From Morchella semilibera (taxonomy: Eukaryota > Ascomycota > Pezizomycetes > Pezizales > Morchellaceae): 64,000 nucleotides of DNA. Of this stretch, positions 34,663 to 45,158 are shown one piece after another. Position 1 is the stretch's first letter; each line of letters begins with the position of its first letter. A program made the position numbers and the translations under genes. The stretch spans positions 1,549,736 to 1,613,735 of the forward strand of contig CM018607.1 of assembly GCA_009192285.1 (NCBI GenBank), read 5' to 3'. The notes below the pieces were generated by a model that saw only the letters and a program-made list of their open reading frames with translations, had not been told where the DNA came from and made no database searches.

Positions 34663-36336
34663 ATGTCTTCAAAACTCGATCAGTCTCTTGATGAGATTCT
34701 CGCTGAGCGCCCTCGTGCCGGCGCCGCTGGCCGTCGTGGTGCCAGAGGTGGCAATGCTCCCGCTGGCGGTATCCGCAAACGCCCTCAGCGGGCTGCTGCA
34801 CAAAAGGCGTCAGCAACTATAACACAGAATGCTACCAAGACTGTCCCCACTGGTCCATCTGGAAAGGTTGCTGGATCTAAAATTATTGTTTCTAACTTGG
34901 TAAGCTCGTTTCCACGCGTTGATGATATTTTATACTTTTTTTGAACGCGCCACTTACAATCATGACAGCCCTACGATGTGGATGAGGCTATGATCAAGGT
35001 ACGTTGATTGTACAACGAAGTCATACACACGGCATGAGTCTGGGAAACGAAGGCACAAACGCTACGGAGCGGGGAAACAGCGAGCGAGCTTCTCTATCCT
35101 TTTTGGGAGCGAGGAATGAGAGCACCTCATGATGACCCTTTTGCCACCCTGTTTCTATGAGACTCAACGGCACGATTCCAAATGCACAACGGCGAACGAT
35201 GATGATTCCCCATGCACAATGACTCCAGTACAGATTTTCCCTAAAATCATGTGGTTCTGTCTATTGCAAACATCTTGGTGCCTTTGCATTATGCACAGCT
35301 TCAGGGCAAACACTGGGCAGGCAAATATCTCGCAAGTCGATGAGGCCATATTGCAGAGCTCCTCCAGAAGCCTTTCTGGTTCACCCTCCACAAGCGAAAC
35401 GAACAAAGATTGAAAACAACCATATTTCGATCGGAACTCGAATCGGGAGGTTGGATCAATGTGGAAGGTAAATTCTGGGGAGCTTCTGAATCCCTGAAGC
35501 TGTTGGGGAACTGCCTGAACTTGGTGCAGACGTCATGATGCAATGTTCTGGTTTTGCTGTTGCCTATGAACATTCTGCATCATCGTTCGTCAGTGCATTT
35601 TGGAATCACTTGCGACACCCGCCGAGTATTCATTTGAATACTCACTCAAACTCGCTCCCGTTTCCGTAGCTTTGTGTCTTGTTAGCATTCGAAGACAGGC
35701 GTCAGTTTTTTGGAACCGAATATTCTAACATCAGCTGTCTACTTTAAGGAATATTTCACCAAGGTTGTTGGCCCTATCAAGCGCTGCGTCATCACCTACG
35801 GACCCAACGGCCAATCTCGTGGAATTGCAACTGTTGAATTTTCCCGAGCTTCCGACGCTGCCACCGCAGTCCAGAAGTACAACGGTGTCGAGGTTGACAA
35901 AAGACCAATGAAGGTTGAACTTGTTGTCGATCCTACCGCGCCTGCCAGTTTCGCAGATCGTGTCGGGTATGTTTATTTCCCCCCGAAATTTCTAGGAACC
36001 TCTCTAACTCTTCATAGTGCACCTAAGCAGGTTTCCGCTGCTCGTAATTCTACTGCTAACAAGCCAAAGCCTGTTACTAAAAACATGGGCACATCAGCAG
36101 CAGCAGCAGCACGTGGCGCTAAGGGCAGACGTGGTGGTCGTGATGCTCGTGGAGGACGCTCCGGCAACCCTAGCCGAAAGAAGCCAACCGCTGAGGAACT
36201 GGATGCTGATATGGCAGACTACTTCGTCGGTGGAACTTCTGGAGCTAGCTCTGCAGGTGCGGCTGCTCCAGCTGCGGTTAGTACTAGTAATGGTGATGTT
36301 GGGATGGATGATGATGTTTTGGTTGGTTCACCCTGA
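34663..36336 (+). CDS. YRA1: mRNA export adaptor Yra1 / ALYREF
   Basis: Four exons: 34663-34899, 34969-34998, 35749-35966, 36018-36336; 267 residues. The N-terminal motif KLDQSLDEILAERP and C-terminal motif EELDADMADYF are the conserved boxes at both ends of Yra1/ALY proteins, which contact the helicase Sub2 and export receptor. Between them lie RGG-type basic stretches and one RRM: GSKIIVSNLPYDVDEAMIK, EYFTKVVGPIKRCVITYGPN, SRGIATVEFSRASDAATAVQ and YNGVEVDKRPMKVELV. The protein loads onto nascent mRNA and passes it to Mex67. Intron 2 is about 750 nt, far longer than the 51-70 nt introns on either side; yeast YRA1 also has one unusually long regulatory intron. Branch site TTCTAAC precedes the acceptor. 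Confidence 0.95.
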
Positions 36337-39041
36337 TTATCGCCCTTGATTTACCCACTTTCTTCCCTGGTGTTACAAGCTGGCAATCAACCAGAAGCGC
36401 ACAACACATTTCGCTTCTGCCAGAGCACTGCTAGATCAGGCCTAGGCTGAAGCGAAATATGTCTCTTCACTTTGACCAGTCGCCGAACCTTTCGCTGCGT
36501 CTTTCCCGCTCTCAGTTGTCTTCAGCGTCTCCGGCAAATCTCTGGGGGATAGTAAGCTGATTCTGGATTCTTATATTACAGTAAACCGTCACAACATTCT
36601 TTACGCTGTATGTGATAACACATTACGAAACATCCTACGATCAGAAAAAATGTTAAGCTTTTAATCCTAGAATCGGGCATTTCGCAGTTGGCGAGAAAAA
36701 GGGTAAATTTATGATATTTTCCTGGGAGATATGCCATCCTAAGTATTGCTGGTTCAGGGGGTCTATTTTTTGTTTCTCGGGCGGAATTGCGTTCCACAAT
36801 CTAAGTTTTTTCGTTTGTTCATCTCTACCAATCACTTGTCTACGCCAGTCCTGATATTTATCATGCCTGCAATTTTCCAATGATCTTCTTTCCCTTCGTT
36901 ATTGAGCTTGGGTTTTTTTTCCTATTATTTTCATTTTAACAACCGTGCTTCATTTTTGTTTTTTTCGGGCCTGGTTTGGGAATTATTATATAAAGTTTAT
37001 CAAGGCGTGTTCTGGTCAATGATTACTCGTGATTTCCACAAAAATAGAAGGGGAAGGAAAAAATTCGAGAAATTGAGTGAAATTACATCAAACCACTCTT
37101 ACACATGTGATTTGGGGCGATTCTCACTTATTCCTTTTGTTGATCAACTTTATGGGGGCCGGCCGCATAGCGCACTGTACTACGGCTGCAGGGCAAGCCT
37201 GCAGACACCCACTGCTGCTGCAACCACGACCACTGCCTACAGGCTACCCTACCCCTACACCCAAGGACTTAATTCTCAGCACAGGTGAAACATTGCTTCA
37301 TGGCTGATAGGCAAGACCTAGAGTTAGACACCAGATTGAGGTTTAATCACCGACAGAAAAAAAGATAGTATTGGGACCGTTAGGGTAAGTCACTCTTGAC
37401 ACCGACGTTTGTGGGGATGACGGGTGGGAGTCTCTATGCTCTACCAGAATCTTGGGATATCTAACCGGCCCATATCTAACCTACATGCCCTTTGCCTTTA
37501 CTACCCCCAGAACGTATGTACGGATAGATACTCTCTACAAGGGCTTTGAGAATTGAGACTTGCGCGGGCCTGTTCGGGGGCGCATCTTGTTAATTGCACT
37601 AGGTTAATTCAGTCACAGGATGCACTACATATCATACGAGGATCAACGTCTCCCACATCGTAGACAATTACAATTTTGCTATCATCGCGCGATCGAGCGA
37701 GACAAGGTATTAAAACACTTGCACAATACAGAGGTGCGTTTCGCACTCGAAATATACACGTCTGACAGCTATTACAAGGATTCTAGTAGTCTCTAGCCCA
37801 TATAGATATTGTCAATAAGCATCCATTTACTCCATTGACATTGCATGTTGGCTGGTTGTAGCAAACCGTCCGTCAGGGTGGGTATGGGACAAGATGCAGT
37901 ACTTAAGTATGTATGTGGCTGTGTAGTAAGTATATATATTAATTCTGCTACCATATACCCTAGTGGTTTACTCGCAAAAGTTCAATCCCCAGCCCTGTTT
38001 CTGTACTAGGACCATCTGGCCGCTAATAGCCGTGTTGATAATACCGGAGTCTGGTCTGTGTCTAGTGCGTACGTTGTACAGAATGTGACAACCGGTAGTT
38101 TGTAAGAGGTGGTTGGTTACACGCACTTTTCATTCGGTAAGTGTTTCGGGTCCTGACATATCCTGAGAGGAGATCGTGGTAACTTTCATGCGAAAGGAAT
38201 TGATGGCATGAGCCTAAACCCCCACGAGGGTTAACTAAGCTAAATACGCTCATATATAGTCTTCCCCAAAACGAATTAATACTGTTATACCGGCCAAAGA
38301 TAATAAAATTAAATGCAATGGTACATGGTGCTGATATTAGTATAAGGGCGCTGGAAGGCATGCAGTCATCAATTATCACTCGGTCATTAGCTTTGACCCT
38401 CTATTAAATTTTATTCGGCGAAAGCTTAAGTATCTGATGAGTGTAAATAAAATTCCGGTTGGATAAGATGGGCATCTCTTCATTTTCGCTAAGCAATGTC
38501 TCATCCTAACCCTCTTGCGTAAAACAGGTTTTTCTCAAAAGTTCCTCCGTTGCACAAAACTTTTGTTGGCCAATCACCTTACAAGAAAAAGTTGCGGTAT
38601 CCTGATTTAGCGGTTGTGGCGTCCAAGCATACACCAGGCTGGAGAATTTTTTACGGGTTCTGCATGACCCAAGTGCTATTTGTTGAGGGGAGAAGGCGAC
38701 CAAATAAAATATGGCTTTTTAAGGGCAATGAGACATTTTGCTGAAGCGGAGTGAGAATTTCTAGTCAACACCACCCCTTTATTTACCCACATGTCGAGAT
38801 ATAGGTGAGGGGCACACCGATGGGCGCACGGGGTTGACAATTTCAGCTGCCTGAGGTGGGCAGCCCTACCAAAATAGCTTATATAGATGAACTATCGCTC
38901 ATCATGTTAGCTACCCGTCGGCTTTGTGGATCAAACTCTATCTTTGACGCACTCATACACATTCAAACTCGCCCGCGCTCGCCCAAACTCGCCCACACTC
39001 AGATACATACCCAACAGTACAAGCAAGATAGGTAGCACGAG
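36337..39041. other. Spacer; possible 3' hairpin of YRA1 and one MITE copy
   Basis: A hairpin (ATTTCGCTTC / GAAGCGAAAT, about 36408-36458) lies just after the YRA1 stop and may belong to its 3' end. A diverged fold-back element lies at 37177-37268. Open frames at 36576-36880 and 38506-38744 have no recognisable features. Confidence 0.5.
37177..37268. mobile_element. Fold-back element (GTACTACGGG family), diverged copy
   Basis: Starts GTACTACGGCTGCAGGGC. Its loop CACTGCTGCTGCAACCACGA is the reverse complement of the loop of the 41212 element with few changes, so it lies in the opposite orientation. Its arms have decayed: right end CTACCCCTACACCC. Confidence 0.65.
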
Positions 39042-40452
39042 ATGCATTCATACTTGACATTCTCTGCACTGGACACGGAACCGGGACAAGGATTGAAGCC
39101 TTGCATACGACCGACATCTCCTGACTGGGAGAATCACCGTGAGATAATTAGGAAGCATTATCTCAAGGGCCGCCCCAATGGCAGGCTAACTCTTGCTAGA
39201 ATACAGTATCTCATGGTTAATGAACATAGATTTTCCGCAAGGTAAGAATTCTTTCAATATACTTATATGTCTACTAGTATACATTACGCCGAAGATAGTG
39301 GCCCGTACCGCTCGTTGCCCCTTACTACATGTAGCACTTTTTTGCCCCCCCCCCCCAATACCCAAATGCCTTATTTATGGAGCCAGCAATCTTACAATCA
39401 TAATGCAGTATAAATCAGTATAAAACTCGCATGCGCAAATGGGGGTTTCGGAGAAATATCACTAAGGACATGGCGCGAAAAATGGCGCATATCCAGGATA
39501 AGCGCTTGAATGTCGATAAAAAACAAACAGTATTTTCTTTGTGCGGTGTGCCCATCTCAGAGGATAGATTGAAGCGTGCGCGCGAAACACATAACTTTGG
39601 TATTGACTCAAACATTAGTGATTTAGATCAAGAAGGTAGGTCAAGGGAGTTTTTGAGCATTCAACCAATATCTTAGTCTAACCAGAGGTATAATCATAGA
39701 TATCCCGTCATATTTAGGGTTCAATACTCCCGAACCGCAAAATGAAGTCATTTGTGAAGATCGGGAGGAGGACATATATACAACAAGAGCCATGGGTAAC
39801 AGATCTAGAATGGGGGGAGCTGAAAGAGAGGCCGATTTCTATTATGATGATAGCTTGCAAGATTCGACTCCCATTTCTGAAGATTGGGTGGATGTAACGG
39901 ATCAGGAGCTTAAGCTAAGCCAGTAAGTACAAATCCTGTAGCTAGCCACCCCATCCTAATGTCAATATCTCACCGTGCCTCTAGATCCGTCGACTCTGAG
40001 GCTGACAGTATGAATACGATCGTCTACGTGGAGGCTCCAGAGTTACCAAATTGCCACTTGGGAGACCCGGAGAAATTATCTAGTTCACAGCTTATCGATA
40101 TATACGGCTCGGCTTTTCTCGGGATGGTTACTAGCGCACATCACTCCTGGCTACTAAAAGCTGAGGGACATAAAATTACCAGAAGTGCGGAATTATGGGG
40201 CTGCATATGGATGAGCTCAGGTTGGATTGGTAAAGGCTATATGGGGAAAATATTTAAAGACGAGTGAGTGATAGACTTTGGACGTCCTGGGTTCTTTTCT
40301 GACACTGGATTTTTAGTGCGACTATGTCTGAACCATGGTCCGATCCCGGACCAGACTATAGCAATAAGGAAGAATTCGAACAACTTGAAGAATACCGGCT
40401 GGAGTATCTTCTAGGCGAGGCTATGCGGGGAAGCATCATGGATACGAGCTGA
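39042..40452 (+). CDS. Clr5-domain protein without ankyrin repeats, five exons
   Basis: Exons 39042-39241, 39409-39635, 39718-39922, 39985-40263, 40317-40452; 348 residues, and every junction restores one frame with GT-AG sites. The Clr5 domain reads SPDWENHREIIRKHYLKGRP, YLMVNEHRFSAS and INQYKTRMRKWGFRRNITKD, with the intron at the same position as in the two Clr5-ankyrin genes here. The rest is acidic and low in recognisable features, with WVDVTDQELKLSQSVDSEAD and LSSSQLIDIYGSAFLGMV. No ankyrin repeat is visible. Function unknown; the Clr5 domain is named after a fission-yeast silencing factor. Confidence 0.8.
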
Positions 40453-41211
40453 TGTATAGTGGTTCTGTCACACTTATATACATGTATGCCTTAAGCTTAG
40501 GAGATAGGGCTCTGCAGAACCAGACCAGTGGCTTTGGTTTGAGATTGGGAGGAACTTAGCTGGCCTGTGCATTTTGTTCAGAAGGTCTGACTACATGTAT
40601 CCACAAGTACTCCTTTTCTTATAAAAATCTGAAGGTGTGAAAATGGTCTCAATACATAAGCCTCCCCGATTCTGCCAACGACGAGATACAAGTACATGTA
40701 TGAGGTGATTCGATAGTATACATTGGTTGGGTTATTTTGGCCGAAGTCTTTCCTATAGATGTAACAAAGAAACCCTAACCCACAACCTCATAAATGACAC
40801 CACAACAAGATTATTGACTTAAATTCCCCTCTATCCCATCATCCATCAGTAGGATGCTGGCCCCCGGAAAAGTAAATTTGGTATGGCTTTACATACAGAT
40901 CTCGTTATCTCTCTTATCAAATAATAGACCTTCTATACAAATCTTGTTCCTCTACTATAGGGGGGCCAGAATTGATCAACCATGGGATAGATCATCTATG
41001 CGGTGGTGTACAAAGGTGTGTACGAGAAGCTGCCTACGCGGTATATTGTACATGTACCTTAGTTTTAACGACAAGGTGTGGGATGATGTTGATGAATTAA
41101 CAGCAACAGGCGGAGTGCCCTCGTTTACAAAGATATTCTAGAGTTATATACTCCGATTATTATAAGGTACGTTCCCGACCAGGCCTTGGGGACATTAATA
41201 GAGGGTCGGGA

Positions 41212-41301
41212 GTACTACGGGTGTAGGGGTAAGTCTGTAGACAGCGGTCGTGGTTGCAACAGCAGTAGGTGTCTACAGACTTACCCCTACACCCGTAGTA
41301 C
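41212..41301. mobile_element. Fold-back element with perfect 32-bp inverted repeats
   Basis: 90 bp. Left arm starts GTACTACGGGTGTAGGGG; the right arm ends CCCCTACACCCGTAGTAC. The arms are perfectly complementary over 32 bp around a 26-nt loop. The perfect match suggests recent movement. A decayed copy lies at 37177-37268. Confidence 0.85.
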
Positions 41302-41385
41302 ATATTGCACAAGTTTTGATGCGTTGCCAAGGAGATCTTTCCACAAGTGGGGGGCTCATAACCTACAGCGACACAAACAGAAGCA

Positions 41386-41541
41386 TCGTGGCGTGGCCTA
41401 GTGGTAATACACTGGGCTTCGTCATATGACCACATACAGGTTCAAATCCTGGTGGGAGCAGTGATGAGAATGCCCAACATGGTAGCGACGCTCTTGAGGG
41501 ATGATACTCACTCACATAAGTCTTTTGTTGCCGGTTTTTTT
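41386..41541 (+). repeat. tRNA-related SINE-like sequence
   Basis: A box TGGCCTAGTGG (41394-41404) and B box GGTTCAAATCC (41439-41449), spaced 45 nt as in a tRNA gene. The flanking bases do not form an acceptor stem and the T stem is imperfect, so it is not an intact tRNA gene. A tRNA-unrelated body follows and ends before a T7 run (41535-41541) that could stop RNA polymerase III. Only one copy is in the window. Confidence 0.6.
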
Positions 41542-41787
41542 ATCATTTGACCGCGAGTTGTGTAAATTTTAGGGAACAGTGGTAGACAAATCCTCTCTCT
41601 ACGGTACGTACATGTAGTTATGGGGGCCTTCGGCCGCCCCTCCTCCCAATTCCCGTTCCCGCCAGTTTGACATTTCATATGGCGGCCTTCGGCGGCTTCG
41701 ATGTTGTCGTGCTTAGTCAATACCCCCCGTCACCCTCAACTAATAAGGTTGCGGGGCGCAAAAGGATGTAATCTAGTAGATAGTAGA

Positions 41788-42107
41788 TTAATTCGAATAA
41801 ACGGTCGGTCACACAAGACATTGAAATTCCTGTATTTGGTTATTTGTCTTAAAAATACGCCCATTAACCCCCTCATACTACCACATTAATTCGCCTCAGT
41901 GGATCGTTACACAGTAAGTTGGGACTTCCTTTTTTGTAGTTTTGTCTTGAAAGCGCCCATTAATTCCCTCTTATACCCGCTGTAAAAGGCAACTTCAACG
42001 TCTTGTGTGACAGTCCGCTAAAGGGCGAATTAATACGGTAGCTTGAAAAGGCAACTTCGACGTCTTGTGTGACCCGCTGGCCGTTCATTCATTCGAGCTA
42101 ATGCGGT
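41788..42107. mobile_element. Nested inverted-repeat cluster
   Basis: The left end ATTAATTCGAATAAACGG then GGTCACACAAGAC pairs with the right end GTCTTGTGTGACC then CCGTTCATTCATTCGAG. An extra copy of GGCAACTTCAACGTCTTGTG sits inside (about 41990) next to GGGCGAATTAAT, which pairs with ATTAATTCGCC upstream. It looks like one element inserted in or duplicated within another; exact ends are uncertain. Confidence 0.55.
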
Positions 42108-42811
42108 ATTCTATATTGCAGTTATGATCTTTTGTACAGTATATAGTATATGTAAGTATGAGGTTTTAGATGCCTTTCTACTCCATGAAATATTTATCTA
42201 ATAGTATCGGTCCTACGTATGATGCCCGCACCTAGCGAGACAGATAACCGCCAGCGTGTCATGGTGCAATGGGCGCCACAACTACAATGGCCGGATAGCC
42301 ACCGCACATGTATCCTACAAAGGTAAGTTCCTACTACAGCGCAGCATATATATCACAACCCGACACTAAGAATCATGAGCCATCACTCGAGGGTTAGGGT
42401 TGGTTGTAAGTATTTGTTTATTTATTTATTTATACTTCGCTATGGCAACCATCTTCTCCCTCTTTCCGGAGTGTAATTTTCCTCCCCATACTCCTCCCGC
42501 GCGCCAACAAATCGAATCAAAAACAAACAAAGGAAACAAAGCACCGACCAACCCGTCTATAGCTACTCCCTTTCCCAACGCACTCATTTTCTTGAGGCTT
42601 ATCATTTTTCGGGAAATCACTCCTTCTCTAGTCCTCCCCTGGTTATATGACGTATTCACCAGCTGTATAAGAAGATAAAAGACTAAGCGCCCTGGCCGAC
42701 AGCTACTGGGCTGCATAGAATGTCTATAAGTGATTGTAACCTAACAGTCGATTAATTAGTCATTAAGCCAAGAAAAAGGAGATAATACCAGGTAGGACGG
42801 CCCAGTACCGC

Positions 42812-42962
42812 TACTCCGTTTCCCTGCTCAGCGAGCTTCCCTGCTCAGCCAGCCCCCACATATAGATATTGCTTGGCTGCAGAGTTGACAACCAGTTTTT
42901 GCGTGCAGGAGGCTCTCAAGGCTCGGTTAGCAGGGTGCTCGCTGGGCAAGGGAACGGAGTAA
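42812..42962. mobile_element. MITE with about 45-bp imperfect inverted repeats
   Basis: 151 bp. Left TACTCCGTTTCCCTGCTCAG; right GAACGGAGTAA preceded by CTCGCTGGGCAAGG. A short tandem (CCCTGCTCAGC) lies in the left arm. It ends just left of the hAT-like element at 42972. Confidence 0.7.
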
Positions 42963-42971
42963 TACTCTAGG

Positions 42972-43360
42972 TTAGTCTCGTTCCCAGACCCCAGCGGTAT
43001 TTTTTTGTTGTATAGTTCAATACCGGAAGGGTCTGGTGTGCTTGCCCAAAAAGTTTGTACCAGTCGTTTTGCCCGGTTGCTATGCCAAAAGTCCGGTTGC
43101 TATGCCAAAGAGCCGGTTTCTATGCCAAAGAGCCCCCCAAAACTCCGGATTCTACACCAAAGTCCGGTTGCCCTCCCAAATCTCCGGTTACTATGCCAAA
43201 AACTCCGGATTCTCTACAAAAAAAGTCCGGCGGGTAATTTAGAAACCCGGTTTCTTTCCGAAAAGTTATTGCTCCAGACCCTACTGTGATGAACTTAAGT
43301 TATACACACCACCACAACCACCACTAACATCACTGTATGGGCTAGCTGGGAACGAGACTA
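42972..43360. mobile_element. hAT-like MITE (TTAGTCTC family), copy B, perfect 8-bp target duplication
   Basis: About 389 bp. Left TTAGTCTCGTTCCCAG, right CTGGGAACGAGACTA, an exact inverted repeat apart from the outermost base. It is flanked on both sides by ACTCTAGG (42964-42971 and 43361-43368). The inside is largely a degenerate array of about 20-bp units built on GGTTGCTATGCCAAAAG, longer than in copy A. No coding capacity. Confidence 0.9.
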
Positions 43361-44267
43361 ACTCTAGGTGTGTTATATACATACCCTTCCTCTACTTTAG
43401 GTAGCTTTGGGGGAAGAACGCGCACGCGGTATCGATAACTCGAGCTAGCTAGGACCACCACCAATGTGATCTAGACCTAGTTCGGAGCTCTCGCTGGCCA
43501 TACATACATGTAGTAATCTAAGAACAGGGGCATGTGAGTCTATTTGCAATATCAAGAGCCTTCTAGCTATGAATTCAGAAGAACTCACCCCCTACTACCG
43601 ACTTAACACCTGTATACATCAGCATCGGCCTATGTTTATATCCCCTCTCCAAAAAGGCCTCCTAATATCTTCTGCCACCCCCTTCAATATATATAGCAGT
43701 GTCTCAGTCCTTGGGCCCCTGTTCATGGATACTTATATAGGGGCCTACAAATACAAATTACATTGGTATTTGCACTCTTTCGTAGCTAGGAACGTGCCCA
43801 ATATCCCGATTGTCCCCAAACCCAATACTTAGTGCGGAAGGAGGGGGCCGGGCACATACCCAAAACCAAAAACTCGATACTGGCCTCGATCTTTAGTAAG
43901 TCGATAGTATTCCCGATTGCTCGACACTTGTCATTTGGTCAGAGAGTTCCCATCCTCTCCCATATCCTCGCCTTCTAGCTCCAAAACCTAGACTCTAATC
44001 TTATGTCTATCTACCTACTCCCAGGCGCCTACCGGCGGGGAAAGGCCAACGGGAGATAGGTTTGCCTTATCCCACACCCCAGGAGGTACGCCGCAACGTG
44101 TGATGTTTACCCGGGGGGCATCATACCACACGAGATGTACAGCGGGTTATAAGCATTAGGTCAGGGGCAGGGTAAAGATATAGCAGCTGCAGAGACCGTA
44201 TGCTGGTATACTCATGCTCAAGAGCCGATAAAGTCTAAAAGGTTAGACTTAAAGTATCTCTTCTACT

Positions 44268-44360
44268 GGTGAAGCTGCCAACATTTAAGGAGGCCGCAGA
44301 GTACACCGTGCACCCGAAAATTCCCTCAGAAATACGCCACCTGTACTTCTCATCACCAGC
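44268..44360. repeat. Inverted repeat pair, member 1
   Basis: GTGAAGCTGCCAACATTTAA and onward (AGGCCGCAGAGTACACCGTG, then CAGAAATACGCC) is found again at about 49990-50080 on the other strand with few differences. Read on the plus strand it gives an open stretch (VKLPTFKEAAEYTVHPKIPS), which hints at a coding origin. Family unknown. Confidence 0.6.
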
Positions 44361-45158
44361 GAAAGAGTACCGCCATATATGTGGCTCGGCATTGCGTGCC
44401 AAGGCCGAGTGACACGTTATGGAGTACGGTGTTGATTGAGTAATGGTAGGCCCTGCAACCGATCAACGACTATTGTGCACAATTCTTTGGGAGCAAGTAC
44501 TGCTCTGAGATAATACCTGCGGCCAATAGTAGATCTAATTGGCCACTCCGATAAGTAAGTACGCGAATGCGTAATATAGGGAATGGATGATGTATTTTCC
44601 AGCACCGGTTCACGCTACTTGCGCCCCAATCTCTGTCTTAAAGTGGTCCAGGAACGTTAAGGGCGCACTGTATATGGTAGTACTGGATACCTGAAAAATA
44701 CTTCGTATTTTGTAACTGTGGACTTATGCATGGATAGGCTTAGGTATGACTCCTCTGTCATGGAGCGGCATTCATAAAGATAGTTATAAACGTCTTATGC
44801 ACCCGATAGTTTATCGCATCAGCCATTAGAACACAGAACGCCTTACAGCCTCGGAATAGCACACCGCCCGTGCTGCAATATCCCGCGAATGCTGACTCAC
44901 CATCACAGCACGCACACACACGCACACACTCGAGGACTATGACGTCGTGATAAGCTTCCCCCGATCCCCAGATCTTGTCCCACCACCCGGGAATCTAAAA
45001 CCCAACCCCTGCGTCTGTGCATCTCACCAACAAAAATCCTGTATATTAATCTACTTTTATACATATCATAAGTACATATATTCTGTGTTCATAGGCACTG
45101 CCATTTACAAAAATATCCCCCCCCCCCACATCTCCTCTCCAATTATCAACAACACTGC

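Larger units (their letters stand above)
40453..45158. other. Long spacer with SINE-like and MITE elements; no supported gene
   Basis: About 4.7 kb. It holds a perfect hairpin at 41212, a tRNA-related repeat at 41386, a nested inverted-repeat cluster at 41788-42107, two MITEs at 42812 and 42972, and the first member of an inverted repeat pair at 44268. All three plus frames are open at about 43005-43289, but this is due to the internal repeats of a MITE. Confidence 0.5.

Noticed and set aside
41387-41460. A tRNA gene
   Set aside because: A and B boxes are present, but the acceptor stem does not pair and the T stem has a mismatch; treated as SINE-like.
43005-43289. Simultaneous open frames in all three plus phases
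   Set aside because: Explained by the internal repeat array of the hAT-like MITE, which lacks stop codons in any phase.
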